From the NCBI RefSeq assembly GCF_000621025.1, contig NZ_KK211206.1:239924-303923 (forward strand): DNA of 64,000 bases, in the 5' to 3' direction. Positions 55,978 through 64,000 of the stretch are shown here, in pieces; the first letter of the stretch is position 1, and every line of letters starts with the position of its first letter. The position numbers were made by a program, and so were the translations under genes. This DNA comes from Brackiella oedipodis DSM 13743 (lineage in GTDB: Bacteria; Pseudomonadota; Gammaproteobacteria; Burkholderiales; Burkholderiaceae_B). Below the pieces are notes generated by a model, which did no database searches, was not told the origin of the DNA, and saw nothing but the letters and a program-made list of their open reading frames with translations.

Positions 55978-58104
55978 TTAGCTGGCGATAGATCTCAATA
56001 CACGAGCTAGCCAATTTATAGCGCCATATATCATTGTATTGATAGTACTATGATAGCCCACTTCGGTGGGCAATTTTTTTTGGATGGCTTTAGATTGACG
56101 TAGTTCTTGTATAAATCGGGAAGGATGCTCACTATGGTAATGTAGAAAGCATTGTCGTCGGGCTCTCGTGAGCGCCACATAAAACAACCGCCGCTCTTCT
56201 GCATACAGAAAATCCTCTGGTGCGGGTAATAAGGATTCAATTAAGCCACTACTCTGCTTCTCACTCGGAAACCCGTAAATTCCCTGATTCATTTGCAACA
56301 CAATCACATAATCAGCCTCATTCCCTTTGACGGCATGAACGGTATGAGCGCTGATCTTTAAGACTGGATATTGCGCCTGCCAACCTTCTATGGCCTTGGC
56401 ACTTGGTAAAAAATGCTGAAAGCGACTGAGAATGAAGACTGTATATGACGGCTGTTTATGCGCTTTGCTATAGACGGCAGACGTGGGGTGAGAGATATAC
56501 TTACGCGTAAAACTGCGTTGTGTGTTTTGAGTGGCCAAGGGCGCCTGGTACGCCTTAATATCCTGAGTAATGCAGTGTAAGATCTGTGCCACCGTTTGCG
56601 ATTCAGATACCAAGGTAATGGGTCGTAATCTGGGTATTTGGATATCAAGCGCAGGACTCATGCGCAGGTATTTGCGATTTTGTGCTGGGTTTTGCAGGAC
56701 AAAATCACTACTTAGCTGACACATAGCCGTCTCAAAACGATAGGTCTGACTTAAAGCAAAGCGACGGCATGTCCCAAAATATTGCTCAAAATCCGTGCTG
56801 TAACGCACTTCAGATCCACTAAAGCGATAAATCGTTTGCCAATCATCCCCTACACAAAATAATTGCAACGCAGGGTGTTGTTGCCGCATGGCCCTGATTA
56901 AATTTGCGCGCGTCCGCGAAATGTCTTGAAACTCATCAATCAACACGTGGTCCCAAGGCACGATGAATCGTCGGCACTGTATAGCACGAATCGCCGCTTC
57001 AATCATAGAATTAAAATCAGTCTGCTGTTGTTGGCGCAATGCTCGCTTATAAGCGCGGGCCATATACAGCATCAGGACAGCGGCCGGGGCTAACGCGTGT
57101 CCCACGAGACGCTTTAGCGAGAGCCTTGGATATACACTCAAATATATCAATAGACCCTGTCTGAGCTCCTCAAGGATATGTTCAATCAAGCCTGAACTTC
57201 TACCAAGACGACATGGGTTCGTGGCACTACCTATTGCTTTTTGCTGACTGGCCGCTGATGGGCTTAACGTTTGAATAAATTGCTCAAAGATTTTGTAGCT
57301 TTCATATTCATTTTTTGCCGCATATAAGACCTTTAATTTAATGAGGTTTTGTGAGCTATAGTGCGCTTGTAAGCCAGCCAGCCGTAAGCTTTGTTGTTTA
57401 CGTTCTGCCTGCGTGCTGGCTGGTGGTACGACCTCAATCAGTAGACATTCCTCGGGTAAATAAAAAGAACATAAATACGTTTGGTATTTTTTGACACGCC
57501 ACGGATGGGGATCAATTCCTCGATAACGGTAGTGGATGTTGTAAATATACAAAAGATTGGCAACAATCAGCTCAGCCTGATGCCGTACGTAATCGTCATT
57601 TAGCGTACGCCAAAAAGCACTAGAAGCACTGGAATTACTGCTTGACTGTGCTGTGTATGCCACTGACCGCTGGGCGATTAAGGTTGCCCATAAATAATAT
57701 TGACTTAATCGTGCCGGTGATTGACGGCACTGCCACAATAACTCCCTGTGGACAAAGCGCTTAAATTGCACCTCTTCACTCAACGGACTAAGACAAAGTT
57801 TAGTCGCCACACCCTGTTGGCTAATCCATAAGCCCAGACTATGGAAAGTTCTAACGCTTACCTGTTCGATGCCCGCCACGTTTGGTGCTAAGGCTTGCAA
57901 ACGTTGTTGCATTTCTAAGGCCGCCTTTTGCGTAAAGGCTAATAATAAAATTTGCTCGGGCTTAACCTGGCGCTGAGTAATTAAATAAATCACTCTCGCC
58001 ACCAAACTGCGTGTCTTGCCAGTGCCTGCCCCTGCCATTAGCAGGATGGACGGCGCCACGGCACTGACGGCTTGGTATTGTTCGGCACTTAATTGATTAA
58101 GCAT
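55978..58104 (-). CDS. UvrD/Rep-type helicase of the HelD (helicase IV) group with an inserted nuclease-like domain
   Basis: 708 residues. SF1A motifs: Walker A LLMAGAGTGKT (21-31), AFTQKAALEM, Walker B VLIDEFQDIS, GDDWQTIYRFSG (motif III), QTYR, TVHAVKGNEADYV (motif V) and YVALTRARR (motif VI). The HelD-specific N-terminal region of about 190 residues is missing. Residues about 172-275 form an insert, RHQAELIVANLLYIYNI then YLCSFYLPEECLLIEVV, corresponding to the restriction-endonuclease-like insert of related helicases, where PDFYLP and IEHFG-type motifs carry the active site. Here PD is CS, so nuclease activity is doubtful although Glu224 remains. Confidence 0.82.
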   Translation of the reverse strand: MLNQLSAEQYQAVSAVAPSILLMAGAGTGKTRSLVARVIYLITQRQVKPEQILLLAFTQKAALEMQQRLQALAPNVAGIEQVSVRTFHSLGLWISQQGVATKLCLSPLSEEVQFKRFVHRELLWQCRQSPARLSQYYLWATLIAQRSVAYTAQSSSNSSASSAFWRTLNDDYVRHQAELIVANLLYIYNIHYRYRGIDPHPWRVKKYQTYLCSFYLPEECLLIEVVPPASTQAERKQQSLRLAGLQAHYSSQNLIKLKVLYAAKNEYESYKIFEQFIQTLSPSAASQQKAIGSATNPCRLGRSSGLIEHILEELRQGLLIYLSVYPRLSLKRLVGHALAPAAVLMLYMARAYKRALRQQQQTDFNSMIEAAIRAIQCRRFIVPWDHVLIDEFQDISRTRANLIRAMRQQHPALQLFCVGDDWQTIYRFSGSEVRYSTDFEQYFGTCRRFALSQTYRFETAMCQLSSDFVLQNPAQNRKYLRMSPALDIQIPRLRPITLVSESQTVAQILHCITQDIKAYQAPLATQNTQRSFTRKYISHPTSAVYSKAHKQPSYTVFILSRFQHFLPSAKAIEGWQAQYPVLKISAHTVHAVKGNEADYVIVLQMNQGIYGFPSEKQSSGLIESLLPAPEDFLYAEERRLFYVALTRARRQCFLHYHSEHPSRFIQELRQSKAIQKKLPTEVGYHSTINTMIYGAINWLARVLRSIAS

Positions 58105-58193
58105 AAATTGAGCCCATCACGCTGACACTAAAAGCTCAGTGTAAACAGCTTTAACACTCCAACTATGCCAGGAGGATCAAAAACTCATACCCA

Positions 58194-58230
58194 AAATAAA
58201 AACCCTTATCGCATCGTAGCGATAAGGGTT
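58194..58230 (-). terminator. Intrinsic terminator of the 58274-58708 gene
   Basis: AACCCTTATCGC (58201-58212) and GCGATAAGGGTT (58219-58230) form a 12-bp perfect stem over 6 bases, followed on the minus strand by TTTATTTT. It separates this gene from the helicase gene downstream. Confidence 0.9.
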
Positions 58231-58273
58231 CATAAGACTTATCTGAAAGGCTTAGTAAAGTCTAAGCGTCAAA

Positions 58274-58708
58274 TTAAGGAGCCGTACGAGAATAGTCTTG
58301 GATTTTTTGAGTAGGTTGAGCTACGCCTGCCCCTTGGGCTGGGTTAACACGTTTTTGGCGGAAACCATCAGGGGTTGGCTCTACTTGACCTGGCACAGCA
58401 GCAGGAACAGGAGCGGATTGCACTGCATTACCGGCTTGTTGGACAACTTCGCCATTAGGACCGTAAACCGTGGTTTGGGTAGTACCCGCCGCACCTGCAG
58501 CCACTTGATTGACAGTAACACCGTATTGTTGAGCTTGCGCCGCTTGCTCTGGGGTAACAGCCACATTCGTCGTAGTCATTTTAAGAGTAGGTTCAACATA
58601 CATGTCTTGGGATTTAGCCCATTTAGAGCGATAATCTGGCTCGGCATGAGCAGCGACAGAACTCAGCGCTAAGACAGCGGTAGAAACTAGTAAAGCAAAT
58701 TTTTTCAT
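58274..58708 (-). CDS. Secreted Gln/Ala/Val-rich protein of unknown function
   Basis: 144 residues. AGGAG lies 9 bases before the ATG. MKKFALLVSTAVLALSSVAAHA is a signal peptide with an AHA cleavage site. The mature part has no cysteine and is rich in Gln, Ala, Val, Thr and Pro (QAAQAQQYGVTVNQVAAGAA, PAAVPGQVEPTPDG), likely disordered. It has its own terminator and is followed by the helicase gene. Divergent from the lipoprotein at 58942 across a 233-bp AT-rich gap. Confidence 0.65.
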   Translation of the reverse strand: MKKFALLVSTAVLALSSVAAHAEPDYRSKWAKSQDMYVEPTLKMTTTNVAVTPEQAAQAQQYGVTVNQVAAGAAGTTQTTVYGPNGEVVQQAGNAVQSAPVPAAVPGQVEPTPDGFRQKRVNPAQGAGVAQPTQKIQDYSRTAP

Positions 58709-58941
58709 ACTTTAGACTCCTAGGATTAATAATTAATACTATCTTATCACAATCAAACTTAGGCTTTTACCCAAAAAGAAACGCGACTATGCCTAAATGC
58801 AACAAAACATAACATAACTTAATAGTCTTAGTGCCAGTCGTTTTTGCGAGATACCCCGTTTATTAAAAATAATAAAGCCATGTAAAGCCGCTGTAGACAG
58901 GTATTTTTAGTTATAATACAAGCACCTTAGGAGATACACTC

Positions 58942-59199
58942 ATGAAAAAATTTATCTGGTGCGCTTTGGCACTTGTTTTAGCGGGTTGTGCGTCCAACAG
59001 TACAATCGATTTAAGCAACACGAATAATTTTGGTCTCAAATGCTCTAAAGATGCTGCCACTGCACCCGATTGGAACCAATGCATAGAAAATGCCAATAAG
59101 ACTTGCGGCGCCCAAAAAGCGGTTAACATTCAGCAACATGAACCCACAGGTTCTGGTTCTGCCAATGACGGCTATTTTGTCTCCTTCCAATGCGGCTAA
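58942..59199 (+). CDS. Small cysteine-containing lipoprotein
   Basis: 85 residues. TAGGAGAT precedes the ATG. MKKFIWCALALVLAGC is a lipoprotein signal with the LAGC lipobox. The mature domain carries four further cysteines (LKCSKD, NQCIEN, KTCGAQ and FQCG at the C-terminus), which could make two disulfides. A TATAAT lies about 25 bases upstream. Followed by a bidirectional terminator. I do not recognise the family. Confidence 0.68.
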   Translation: MKKFIWCALALVLAGCASNSTIDLSNTNNFGLKCSKDAATAPDWNQCIENANKTCGAQKAVNIQQHEPTGSGSANDGYFVSFQCG

Positions 59200-59211
59200 G
59201 CGCCAGTCCAC

Positions 59212-59251
59212 AAAAAAGCCTTTAATCTTTGTAGTGATTAAAGGCTTTTTT
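59212..59251. terminator. Bidirectional intrinsic terminator after the 58942 lipoprotein
   Basis: AAAAAAGCCTTTAATC (59212-59227) pairs with GATTAAAGGCTTTTTT (59236-59251) over 8 bases; also placed to end the convergent lipid-transport operon. Confidence 0.9.
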
Positions 59252-59283
59252 TGTAGCTACTGTTTGGCTTTAGTGCGACTGGA

Positions 59284-59907
59284 CTAATGCGGTTGAACTT
59301 TAGGGTTATGCGCAGCCGCGGCCAACCAATTTAAGATGTCTGCTTGAAGCTTGCCGTTGGCTTGGGCAAACGCTTGCAAGACGTCTTTTAGCTCTTTGCC
59401 TTGACTTGCTTGGCGAGACTCAAAATGCTTAGAAACCACCTCACCTTGGCCTTTAGAGCCTGTGAGGTTAATATCGACATCAATCACAACCACTGGTGTA
59501 TTATCTTCGTACTCAACCTGAAAGCTATTGAGATAAATGCCCATATCTACATTATTGGCATTGCCATAACCAGATGTGACAGCTTTAAATAAACCGGCTC
59601 GACGAATGGCCTGACTTAGACTATCGCGGAATACATTCGGTGCATCATCATTCCACTTCGCGCCCGCATACACATTTAAATCCCCTTGCTGGGTACGAAC
59701 TACAATTCTTGGTCCGCTGATATATTTGTTGGCATAGGGATCATTGATGCGCAAAATATACGGTGCTGGCACGGGTGCCGTTTGGATGCTTACCGTAGAG
59801 TCCAGTGTATAAACATCAAGATCCGGCTGTGAAGGTAAAATCGTGCACGCGCTCATAATAGATGTCGCCGCGGCGAGGGCTAAACCGGTGTTGATTAATT
59901 TTCTCAT
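59284..59907 (-). CDS. ABC-type transport auxiliary lipoprotein (PqiC-like)
   Basis: Outer-membrane-side partner of an MCE transport system, 207 residues. Lipobox MSAC with lipid Cys21, then YTLDSTVS, the central AKWNDDAPNVFRDSLSQAIRRAG and VDINLTGSKGQGEVVSKHFESRQA, which match the PqiC/auxiliary-lipoprotein fold (PF03886 type). It overlaps the MCE gene by 4 bases and is the last of the operon. Confidence 0.9.
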   Translation of the reverse strand: MRKLINTGLALAAATSIMSACTILPSQPDLDVYTLDSTVSIQTAPVPAPYILRINDPYANKYISGPRIVVRTQQGDLNVYAGAKWNDDAPNVFRDSLSQAIRRAGLFKAVTSGYGNANNVDMGIYLNSFQVEYEDNTPVVVIDVDINLTGSKGQGEVVSKHFESRQASQGKELKDVLQAFAQANGKLQADILNWLAAAAHNPKVQPH

Positions 59908-60845
59908 GGATGGAACTCCCTTAACTTATTACCTTCGAGCAAGTAGGCGCCTGGATTTTTCTCAAAACTTCTGAGGATGGAATTGAGGGTATTGACAGAA
60001 CGCTTAAATTCGTAAACGGCCGGACCAATTTCTTGTAAACCACTGACGCCATTGGCTAAGTTGCCTTTGTTTTGGTCTAAGACATGTTGGATATCTTTAG
60101 AGACTTTTTGGATAGACACCATCGCCTGAGCCATGGAGTCGACGGCTTTTTTGCCTGATTGATTCAGGATTTGATCCGTGGTGTTAGCCACTTTTTGGAA
60201 AGATTTAATGGCTTCACCAGAGCTATCGGCAATACGACGCAAGCTTGTGACCGTTGCACTAATATCCTCATCCTTGGCCGCAACAGCCCCCGTAATCGTA
60301 GAGACATGATCAATAATCTCGCCCATATTCTTAATGTTTTTCTCATTAAAGAGTTTGTTTACACTCACCATGGTTTCGGATAAGTTGGAAACCATGCTGC
60401 CACTGCCTGAAAGCAGTTGTGAAAGCGCCGATTGGGTCGCTTTAATGACATCTGGATCGTCCTCATCCTCGCCTTTAAGTTCTTTTGAGTTGGGGGTACC
60501 GCCACTCATGGCAATCACAGCTTGGCCAGTAATCCCGACAATCGAAAGACTGGCTTTTACGTCTTCATAAATCGGAATATCTTCACTGACGCGAATGTAG
60601 GCATAGACGCGATTGGTATGCTCTTTATCGAGCTCTAACTTCGTGACCTCACCGATTTTGAGGCCTGTAAATTGCACCTCACTACCTCGAGAGAGACCAG
60701 AGACGCTCTCGTTAAATTCGACCACATAATAGCGCCAGTTTTGGTCGGTCGCCATTTTGCCTAGCCAGAGAACGATTACAAGTGTGGCAATTACCCCTAT
60801 AATCGTAAACAAACCGATAGTTATGTACCTAGCTTTTGGTTCCAT
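59904..60845 (-). CDS. MlaD-family MCE lipid-binding protein
   Basis: 313 residues, one N-terminal membrane span (about 8-28) followed by an MCE domain (about 36-120; GLSRGSEVQFTGLKIGEVTKLELD) and a long helical C-terminal region that would form the lipid tunnel. It contains only one MCE domain. Part of permease-ATPase-MCE-lipoprotein, distinct from the E. coli mlaFEDCB order in having the auxiliary lipoprotein and lacking a separate mlaB/mlaC. Confidence 0.92.
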   Translation of the reverse strand: MEPKARYITIGLFTIIGVIATLVIVLWLGKMATDQNWRYYVVEFNESVSGLSRGSEVQFTGLKIGEVTKLELDKEHTNRVYAYIRVSEDIPIYEDVKASLSIVGITGQAVIAMSGGTPNSKELKGEDEDDPDVIKATQSALSQLLSGSGSMVSNLSETMVSVNKLFNEKNIKNMGEIIDHVSTITGAVAAKDEDISATVTSLRRIADSSGEAIKSFQKVANTTDQILNQSGKKAVDSMAQAMVSIQKVSKDIQHVLDQNKGNLANGVSGLQEIGPAVYEFKRSVNTLNSILRSFEKNPGAYLLEGNKLREFHP

Positions 60846-60848
60846 GCC

Positions 60849-61913
60849 TTATCCTTGATTATCTTTAAATTCGTTGCTCTCAGAATCCTGCGCTTGCCGT
60901 TTCGAAGCCATATGGCTATCGTTCGCTTTAGCTTGTGAGGATACGTCACTGGCGTCATCGCCTTGCGACTTCGCTTCAGCTTGATCCGCTTGCTTACGCT
61001 TATCTGCGTCAGTGGTATTGTTGTCTTTACTGTCTTTTTTATTTTTATTAACTTTGTCGTTTTGCGTTTGTTCGTTTTGCTCAACATTGTTTTCATGGGT
61101 TTGCTGAGCAGCACGTGCGCGAGGACCGTGGAAGTATTCCTGAATCCACTCATTGTCGATTTGCGAAACTTCCTCTATCGTACCGGTAGCGTAGACTTTT
61201 TTGTCATAAAGCACAGCGATACGATTACATGCCGTATAAAGCGAGTCCAGATCATGGGTCACTATAAACATGGTCAAGTCCATCGCGTCGCGCAAGGTCA
61301 GCATAAGATTATCGAACTCAGCCGCACCGACAGGATCAAGCCCCGCGGTTGGTTCATCCAAAAATAAAATCGCCGGATCTAACGCCAAGGCTCGAGCCAA
61401 GGAGGCTCGTTTAATCATCCCGCCTGAAAGCTCAGAAGGATATTTGGTACTGGCATTAGCGGGTAAGCCCGACAGAAGAATCTTCATCACCGCCACCTCT
61501 TCGGCTTCTTTACGACTCATGCCCGCTAATTCGATCAAGGGAAACGCCACGTTTTCTTGGACGGTGAGCGATGAATAGAGCGCGCCTTGTTGGAACAACA
61601 CACCCATATTGCGATTCAAAAAAGAACGATCTTCGGCTTTGACATTATCAACCTCTTTGCCTAAGATCTTGACCGTTCCTTCATTGGGGCGACGCAAACC
61701 CACAATCGATCTTAGTAAAACGGATTTACCGGTGCCTGAGCCACCCACAACACCCAAAATATCGCCTTTATAGACGTCCAAATCGAGACCATCATGCACG
61801 CGATGATCGCCAAACTGATTGACCATGCCACGCACTTCAATTACGACTTTTTTGTCGTCTTGATCTTGTTTGGATGGTTTAGAATGATCTGAAGACTGCT
61901 TGTTTTGGTCCAT
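60849..61913 (-). CDS. MlaF-like ABC ATPase with long hydrophilic C-terminal tail
   Basis: 354 residues. Walker A GGSGTGKS (57-64), Q-loop FQQGALYSSLTV, signature ELSGGM (161-166), Walker B ILFLDEPTAGLDP and switch His220. The ATPase ends near residue 265 (EYFHGPRARAA), where the MlaF family normally stops; about 85 extra residues follow, almost free of hydrophobics and rich in Asn, Lys, Asp, Gln and Ser. Starts 1 base into the permease stop region, so the operon is tightly coupled. Confidence 0.92.
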   Translation of the reverse strand: MDQNKQSSDHSKPSKQDQDDKKVVIEVRGMVNQFGDHRVHDGLDLDVYKGDILGVVGGSGTGKSVLLRSIVGLRRPNEGTVKILGKEVDNVKAEDRSFLNRNMGVLFQQGALYSSLTVQENVAFPLIELAGMSRKEAEEVAVMKILLSGLPANASTKYPSELSGGMIKRASLARALALDPAILFLDEPTAGLDPVGAAEFDNLMLTLRDAMDLTMFIVTHDLDSLYTACNRIAVLYDKKVYATGTIEEVSQIDNEWIQEYFHGPRARAAQQTHENNVEQNEQTQNDKVNKNKKDSKDNNTTDADKRKQADQAEAKSQGDDASDVSSQAKANDSHMASKRQAQDSESNEFKDNQG

Positions 61914-63034
61914 TACCAGCCCATCTCCATAAAAAAGATAGCCGCAATGGCATCTATTGTAATTACCACAAAAATGCTTTGCACCACACTAGAAGTCGTG
62001 TGCTCACCCACGGATTGCGCACTACCACCGACTTTAAAACCCTCACAACATCCGGTCACGGCAATCATAATGGCAAAAATCGGAGCTTTAGAGAGGCCAA
62101 CAAAAAAATGACGAATTGGGATATTGCGAATAATTTCGCTATAAAGTGTGGGTGAAATATCCAACATAAACACACATACGGCCAGGCCACCCAAAATACC
62201 ACTAATCATGGCAAAAACCGTGAGGATAGGCATGCTGATCATCAAGGCCCAGACCCGAGGAATGACTAACATCGCCATAGGATCAACCCCAGAGGAGCGC
62301 AAGGCATCGATCTCTTCGTTGACCTTCATGGAACCGATCTGCGCCGCGTAGGAGCTCGCGGTCCGACCCGCAATTAAAATCGCCGTGAGCAATACTGCAA
62401 ATTCCCTAAAGAAAGAAAAGCCCACTAAATGCACGGTATAAATTGTCGCCCCAAAATTAGAAAGGACGGTCGCGCCCAAGAAAGCCACCACAGCGCCTAC
62501 CATAAAATTAAGTAAGACAATAATTGGCACCGCCTTAAAACCATTACTATCGATGGCTGAAAATACCGCGGTAATACGCCAATTGGAAGGCTTGAATACG
62601 GTATGAAACACAACCAGTAAGGTCTCGCCAAAAAAAGACAACCAGATAAGCATGGCATCGCGAAACTTAAGCGAAGCCTTGCCTGTGGTAATTAAGAAAT
62701 CATACCAATGCGTCTGGACTTGGGATTTTTTGAGACCCTCTGGATCATAGGCTTTGTTGACGGTCTCGATGAGATCGTGATAGCGACTCGGCACACTGTC
62801 CTCTTCGGACAATAATTCCTCCATGCGATCTTGACCCACTGCTTGAATTAAGACATAAGCGCCATTGGTATCGAGGTGATCTAAGCCCTCAAAATCAATC
62901 CGCAGATCCTTGTTGTGCTCTTTTTGGGTCAGTTCGTCCTTGACTTTAAGAAGATGGCTAATATTTTTGAGTGTCCAATCACCCTTAATGGATAATTTAT
63001 CATCTGACTGATATTCGAAATATTCAGAAGCCAT
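61913..63034 (-). CDS. MlaE-family permease with N-terminal STAS domain
   Basis: 373 residues. Residues 1-105 form a STAS-like domain (SIKGDWTLKNISHLLKV; DFEGLDHLDTNGAYVLIQ), equivalent to MlaB fused to the permease. The MlaE part has the conserved LTAILIAGRTASSYAAQIGSMKVNEEIDALRSSGVDP stretch read in segments, and five hydrophobic spans. First gene of the lipid-transport operon. A 16-bp perfect palindrome lies 75 bases upstream. Confidence 0.92.
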   Translation of the reverse strand: MASEYFEYQSDDKLSIKGDWTLKNISHLLKVKDELTQKEHNKDLRIDFEGLDHLDTNGAYVLIQAVGQDRMEELLSEEDSVPSRYHDLIETVNKAYDPEGLKKSQVQTHWYDFLITTGKASLKFRDAMLIWLSFFGETLLVVFHTVFKPSNWRITAVFSAIDSNGFKAVPIIVLLNFMVGAVVAFLGATVLSNFGATIYTVHLVGFSFFREFAVLLTAILIAGRTASSYAAQIGSMKVNEEIDALRSSGVDPMAMLVIPRVWALMISMPILTVFAMISGILGGLAVCVFMLDISPTLYSEIIRNIPIRHFFVGLSKAPIFAIMIAVTGCCEGFKVGGSAQSVGEHTTSSVVQSIFVVITIDAIAAIFFMEMGW

Positions 63035-63108
63035 GTTTCAAGTCTGGATGTGTCAAGTCTGGAAAAATACCTTAGCGAGAAACACTAAGATGTTAGAGAA
63101 TAAGTAAG

Positions 63109-63124
63109 TTTCATTATAATGAAA
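63109..63124. promoter_or_regulatory. Perfect 16-bp palindrome TTTCATTATAATGAAA upstream of the lipid-transport operon
   Basis: Self-complementary site containing a TATAAT -10 box on each strand, 75-90 bp before the permease ATG. TTGCGA 15 bp upstream on the minus strand could serve as -35. Its layout suits an operator overlapping the promoter. Confidence 0.45.
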
Positions 63125-63196
63125 TTTAAGCAATCGCAATTATTTTATTTGTTTTTTTGAAAAACAGTCGCTAAAGCAACTCGATGCTCATTTCGC

Positions 63197-63232
63197 AAAA
63201 AAGCATTGCTATAAACACCGTTATAGCAATGC
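63197..63232 (-). terminator. Intrinsic terminator of cysK
   Basis: GCATTGCTATAA (63203-63214) pairs with TTATAGCAATGC (63221-63232) in a 12-bp perfect stem; six T's follow on the minus strand. It lies 30 bases past the cysK stop. Confidence 0.92.
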
Positions 63233-63262
63233 CTTAAGTGTCTGCATGAGTTGAGCGTAGAC

Positions 63263-64000
63263 TTATTTGCTCAGACCATTTTCATCAAACAGATCGGCAA
63301 ATAAGATACTGCTGAGATAACGCTCACCAGAGTCAGGCAGAATCACGACGATCACTTTGCCTTCATTTTCGGGCTTATTGGCAATGCGTAAGGCCGCGGC
63401 AATCGCTGCACCACTAGAAATACCAGAAATAATCCCCTCTTCGGAAGCCAGTAAACGGGCGTACTTCACAGCGTCCTCATTACTGACTTTTTCGACACCA
63501 TCAAGCAGGCTTAAGTCAAGAATCTTAGGAATAAAGCCAGCGCCTAGACCTTGAATTTTGTGAGGACCGGTTTTGATTTCTTCGTTATTGAGTGTTTGTG
63601 AAATCACTGGACTGTCGGCGGGCTCAACAGCAATTAACTGAATCGCTTTGTTTTGGTCCTGTTTGATGTACTTACCGATACCCGTGATGGTACCACCTGT
63701 ACCTACGCCGGCGACCACTATATCAACCTTACCGTCGGTATCCTGCCAGATTTCTGGGCCGGTGGTCTCTTGGTGGATTTTGACATTGGCGGGATTATCG
63801 AATTGACCTAATAAGACATATTTAGAGTCATTTTCAACTAATTCGTGCGCTTTAGCGATGGCACCTTTCATGCCTTTGGCACCTTCAGTGAGGATAAGTT
63901 TGGCACCAAACGCAGCGACTAATTTGCGACGCTCGATACTCATGGTATCTGGCATCACAATAGTAATAGGGATACCCAAGCTGGCGGCGACATAAGAAAG
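63263..64000 (-). CDS. cysK: Cysteine synthase A (5' end outside window)
   Basis: O-acetylserine sulfhydrylase, PLP enzyme. The frame is open to the right edge (…[21 protein letters not shown]), so roughly the first 65-70 residues including the PLP lysine are not seen. Visible: [38 protein letters not shown], the PLP-phosphate loop [25 protein letters not shown] and [18 protein letters not shown] and QFDNPAN favour CysK over CysM. It has its own strong terminator. Confidence 0.94.
   Translation of the reverse strand, partial: LSYVAASLGIPITIVMPDTMSIERRKLVAAFGAKLILTEGAKGMKGAIAKAHELVENDSKYVLLGQFDNPANVKIHQETTGPEIWQDTDGKVDIVVAGVGTGGTITGIGKYIKQDQNKAIQLIAVEPADSPVISQTLNNEEIKTGPHKIQGLGAGFIPKILDLSLLDGVEKVSNEDAVKYARLLASEEGIISGISSGAAIAAALRIANKPENEGKVIVVILPDSGERYLSSILFADLFDENGLSK

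Overview
The window looks like a chromosomal segment of a betaproteobacterium, most likely an Alcaligenaceae/Burkholderiales member with a moderate-to-low GC genome (mid-40s percent by eye). The gene orders point there: leuC-leuD-leuB-asd-(small membrane gene)-truA, rph-rdgB-hemW opposite yicC, gshB-EIIA-HPr-EI without a PTS permease, yhdP back to back with glnE, alaC-hom-thrC with a separate APH-type thrB followed by a BPSS1780-type membrane protein, and an MlaE/MlaF/MlaD/auxiliary-lipoprotein operon. I see no insertion sequence, prophage, CRISPR array or toxin-antitoxin cassette; this is compact core genome with a few small lineage-specific genes.

Layout. 1-2078: 3'-truncated class Ia ribonucleotide reductase nrdA behind two NrdR-like boxes. 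2079-7457: dusA and a ClC channel on the minus strand; thrB, a membrane protein and a lipoprotein M48 protease on the plus strand. 7517-17381: long minus-strand biosynthetic run (truA, asd, leuBDC, glnA, hemW, rdgB, rph). 17484-19739: yicC, tRNA-Val(GAC), a secreted SNase-type nuclease and a small secreted protein on the plus strand. 19769-25917: ptsI, ptsH, EIIA, gshB, infC (non-AUG start) and thrS. 26198-34628: an acidic anchored protein, then lon, clpX, clpP, tig, a 48-residue lipoprotein and sdaA. 34706-42134: yhdP and glnE diverge; queH follows. 42362-49004: exbD-exbB-tonB under a Fur-like box, crcB, thrC-hom-alaC. 49211-54278: Mth938-like, bcp, phoH-PIN, an SBF-like transporter, a catalytically dead-looking esterase homologue and yqeY. 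54261-59251: dinB, small lipoproteins, a HelD-like helicase. 59284-64000: lipid-transport operon and 5'-truncated cysK.

Functional links. Asd, Hom, ThrB and ThrC cover aspartyl phosphate to threonine, lacking only aspartokinase; LeuB/C/D cover isopropylmalate to leucine. GlnA keeps the adenylylatable tyrosine and its modifier GlnE is also here. Trigger factor, ClpP, ClpX and Lon form the classic proteostasis block, with a very good sigma-32 promoter match in front of lon. TonB/ExbB/ExbD provide outer-membrane energisation.

I did not find one clearly novel multi-gene system. The items most worth a second look are the pseudo-esterase beside yqeY, the HelD-like helicase with an embedded degenerate nuclease-like domain, the reduced protein at the usual fimV site, infC with a probable AUC start cut off from rpmI-rplT, the structured tRNA-Val trailer ending in a terminator that touches the nuclease start codon, the hairpin in the thrS leader, and several small unnoticed lipoproteins. 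All family assignments are from reading the translations; no database search was possible.
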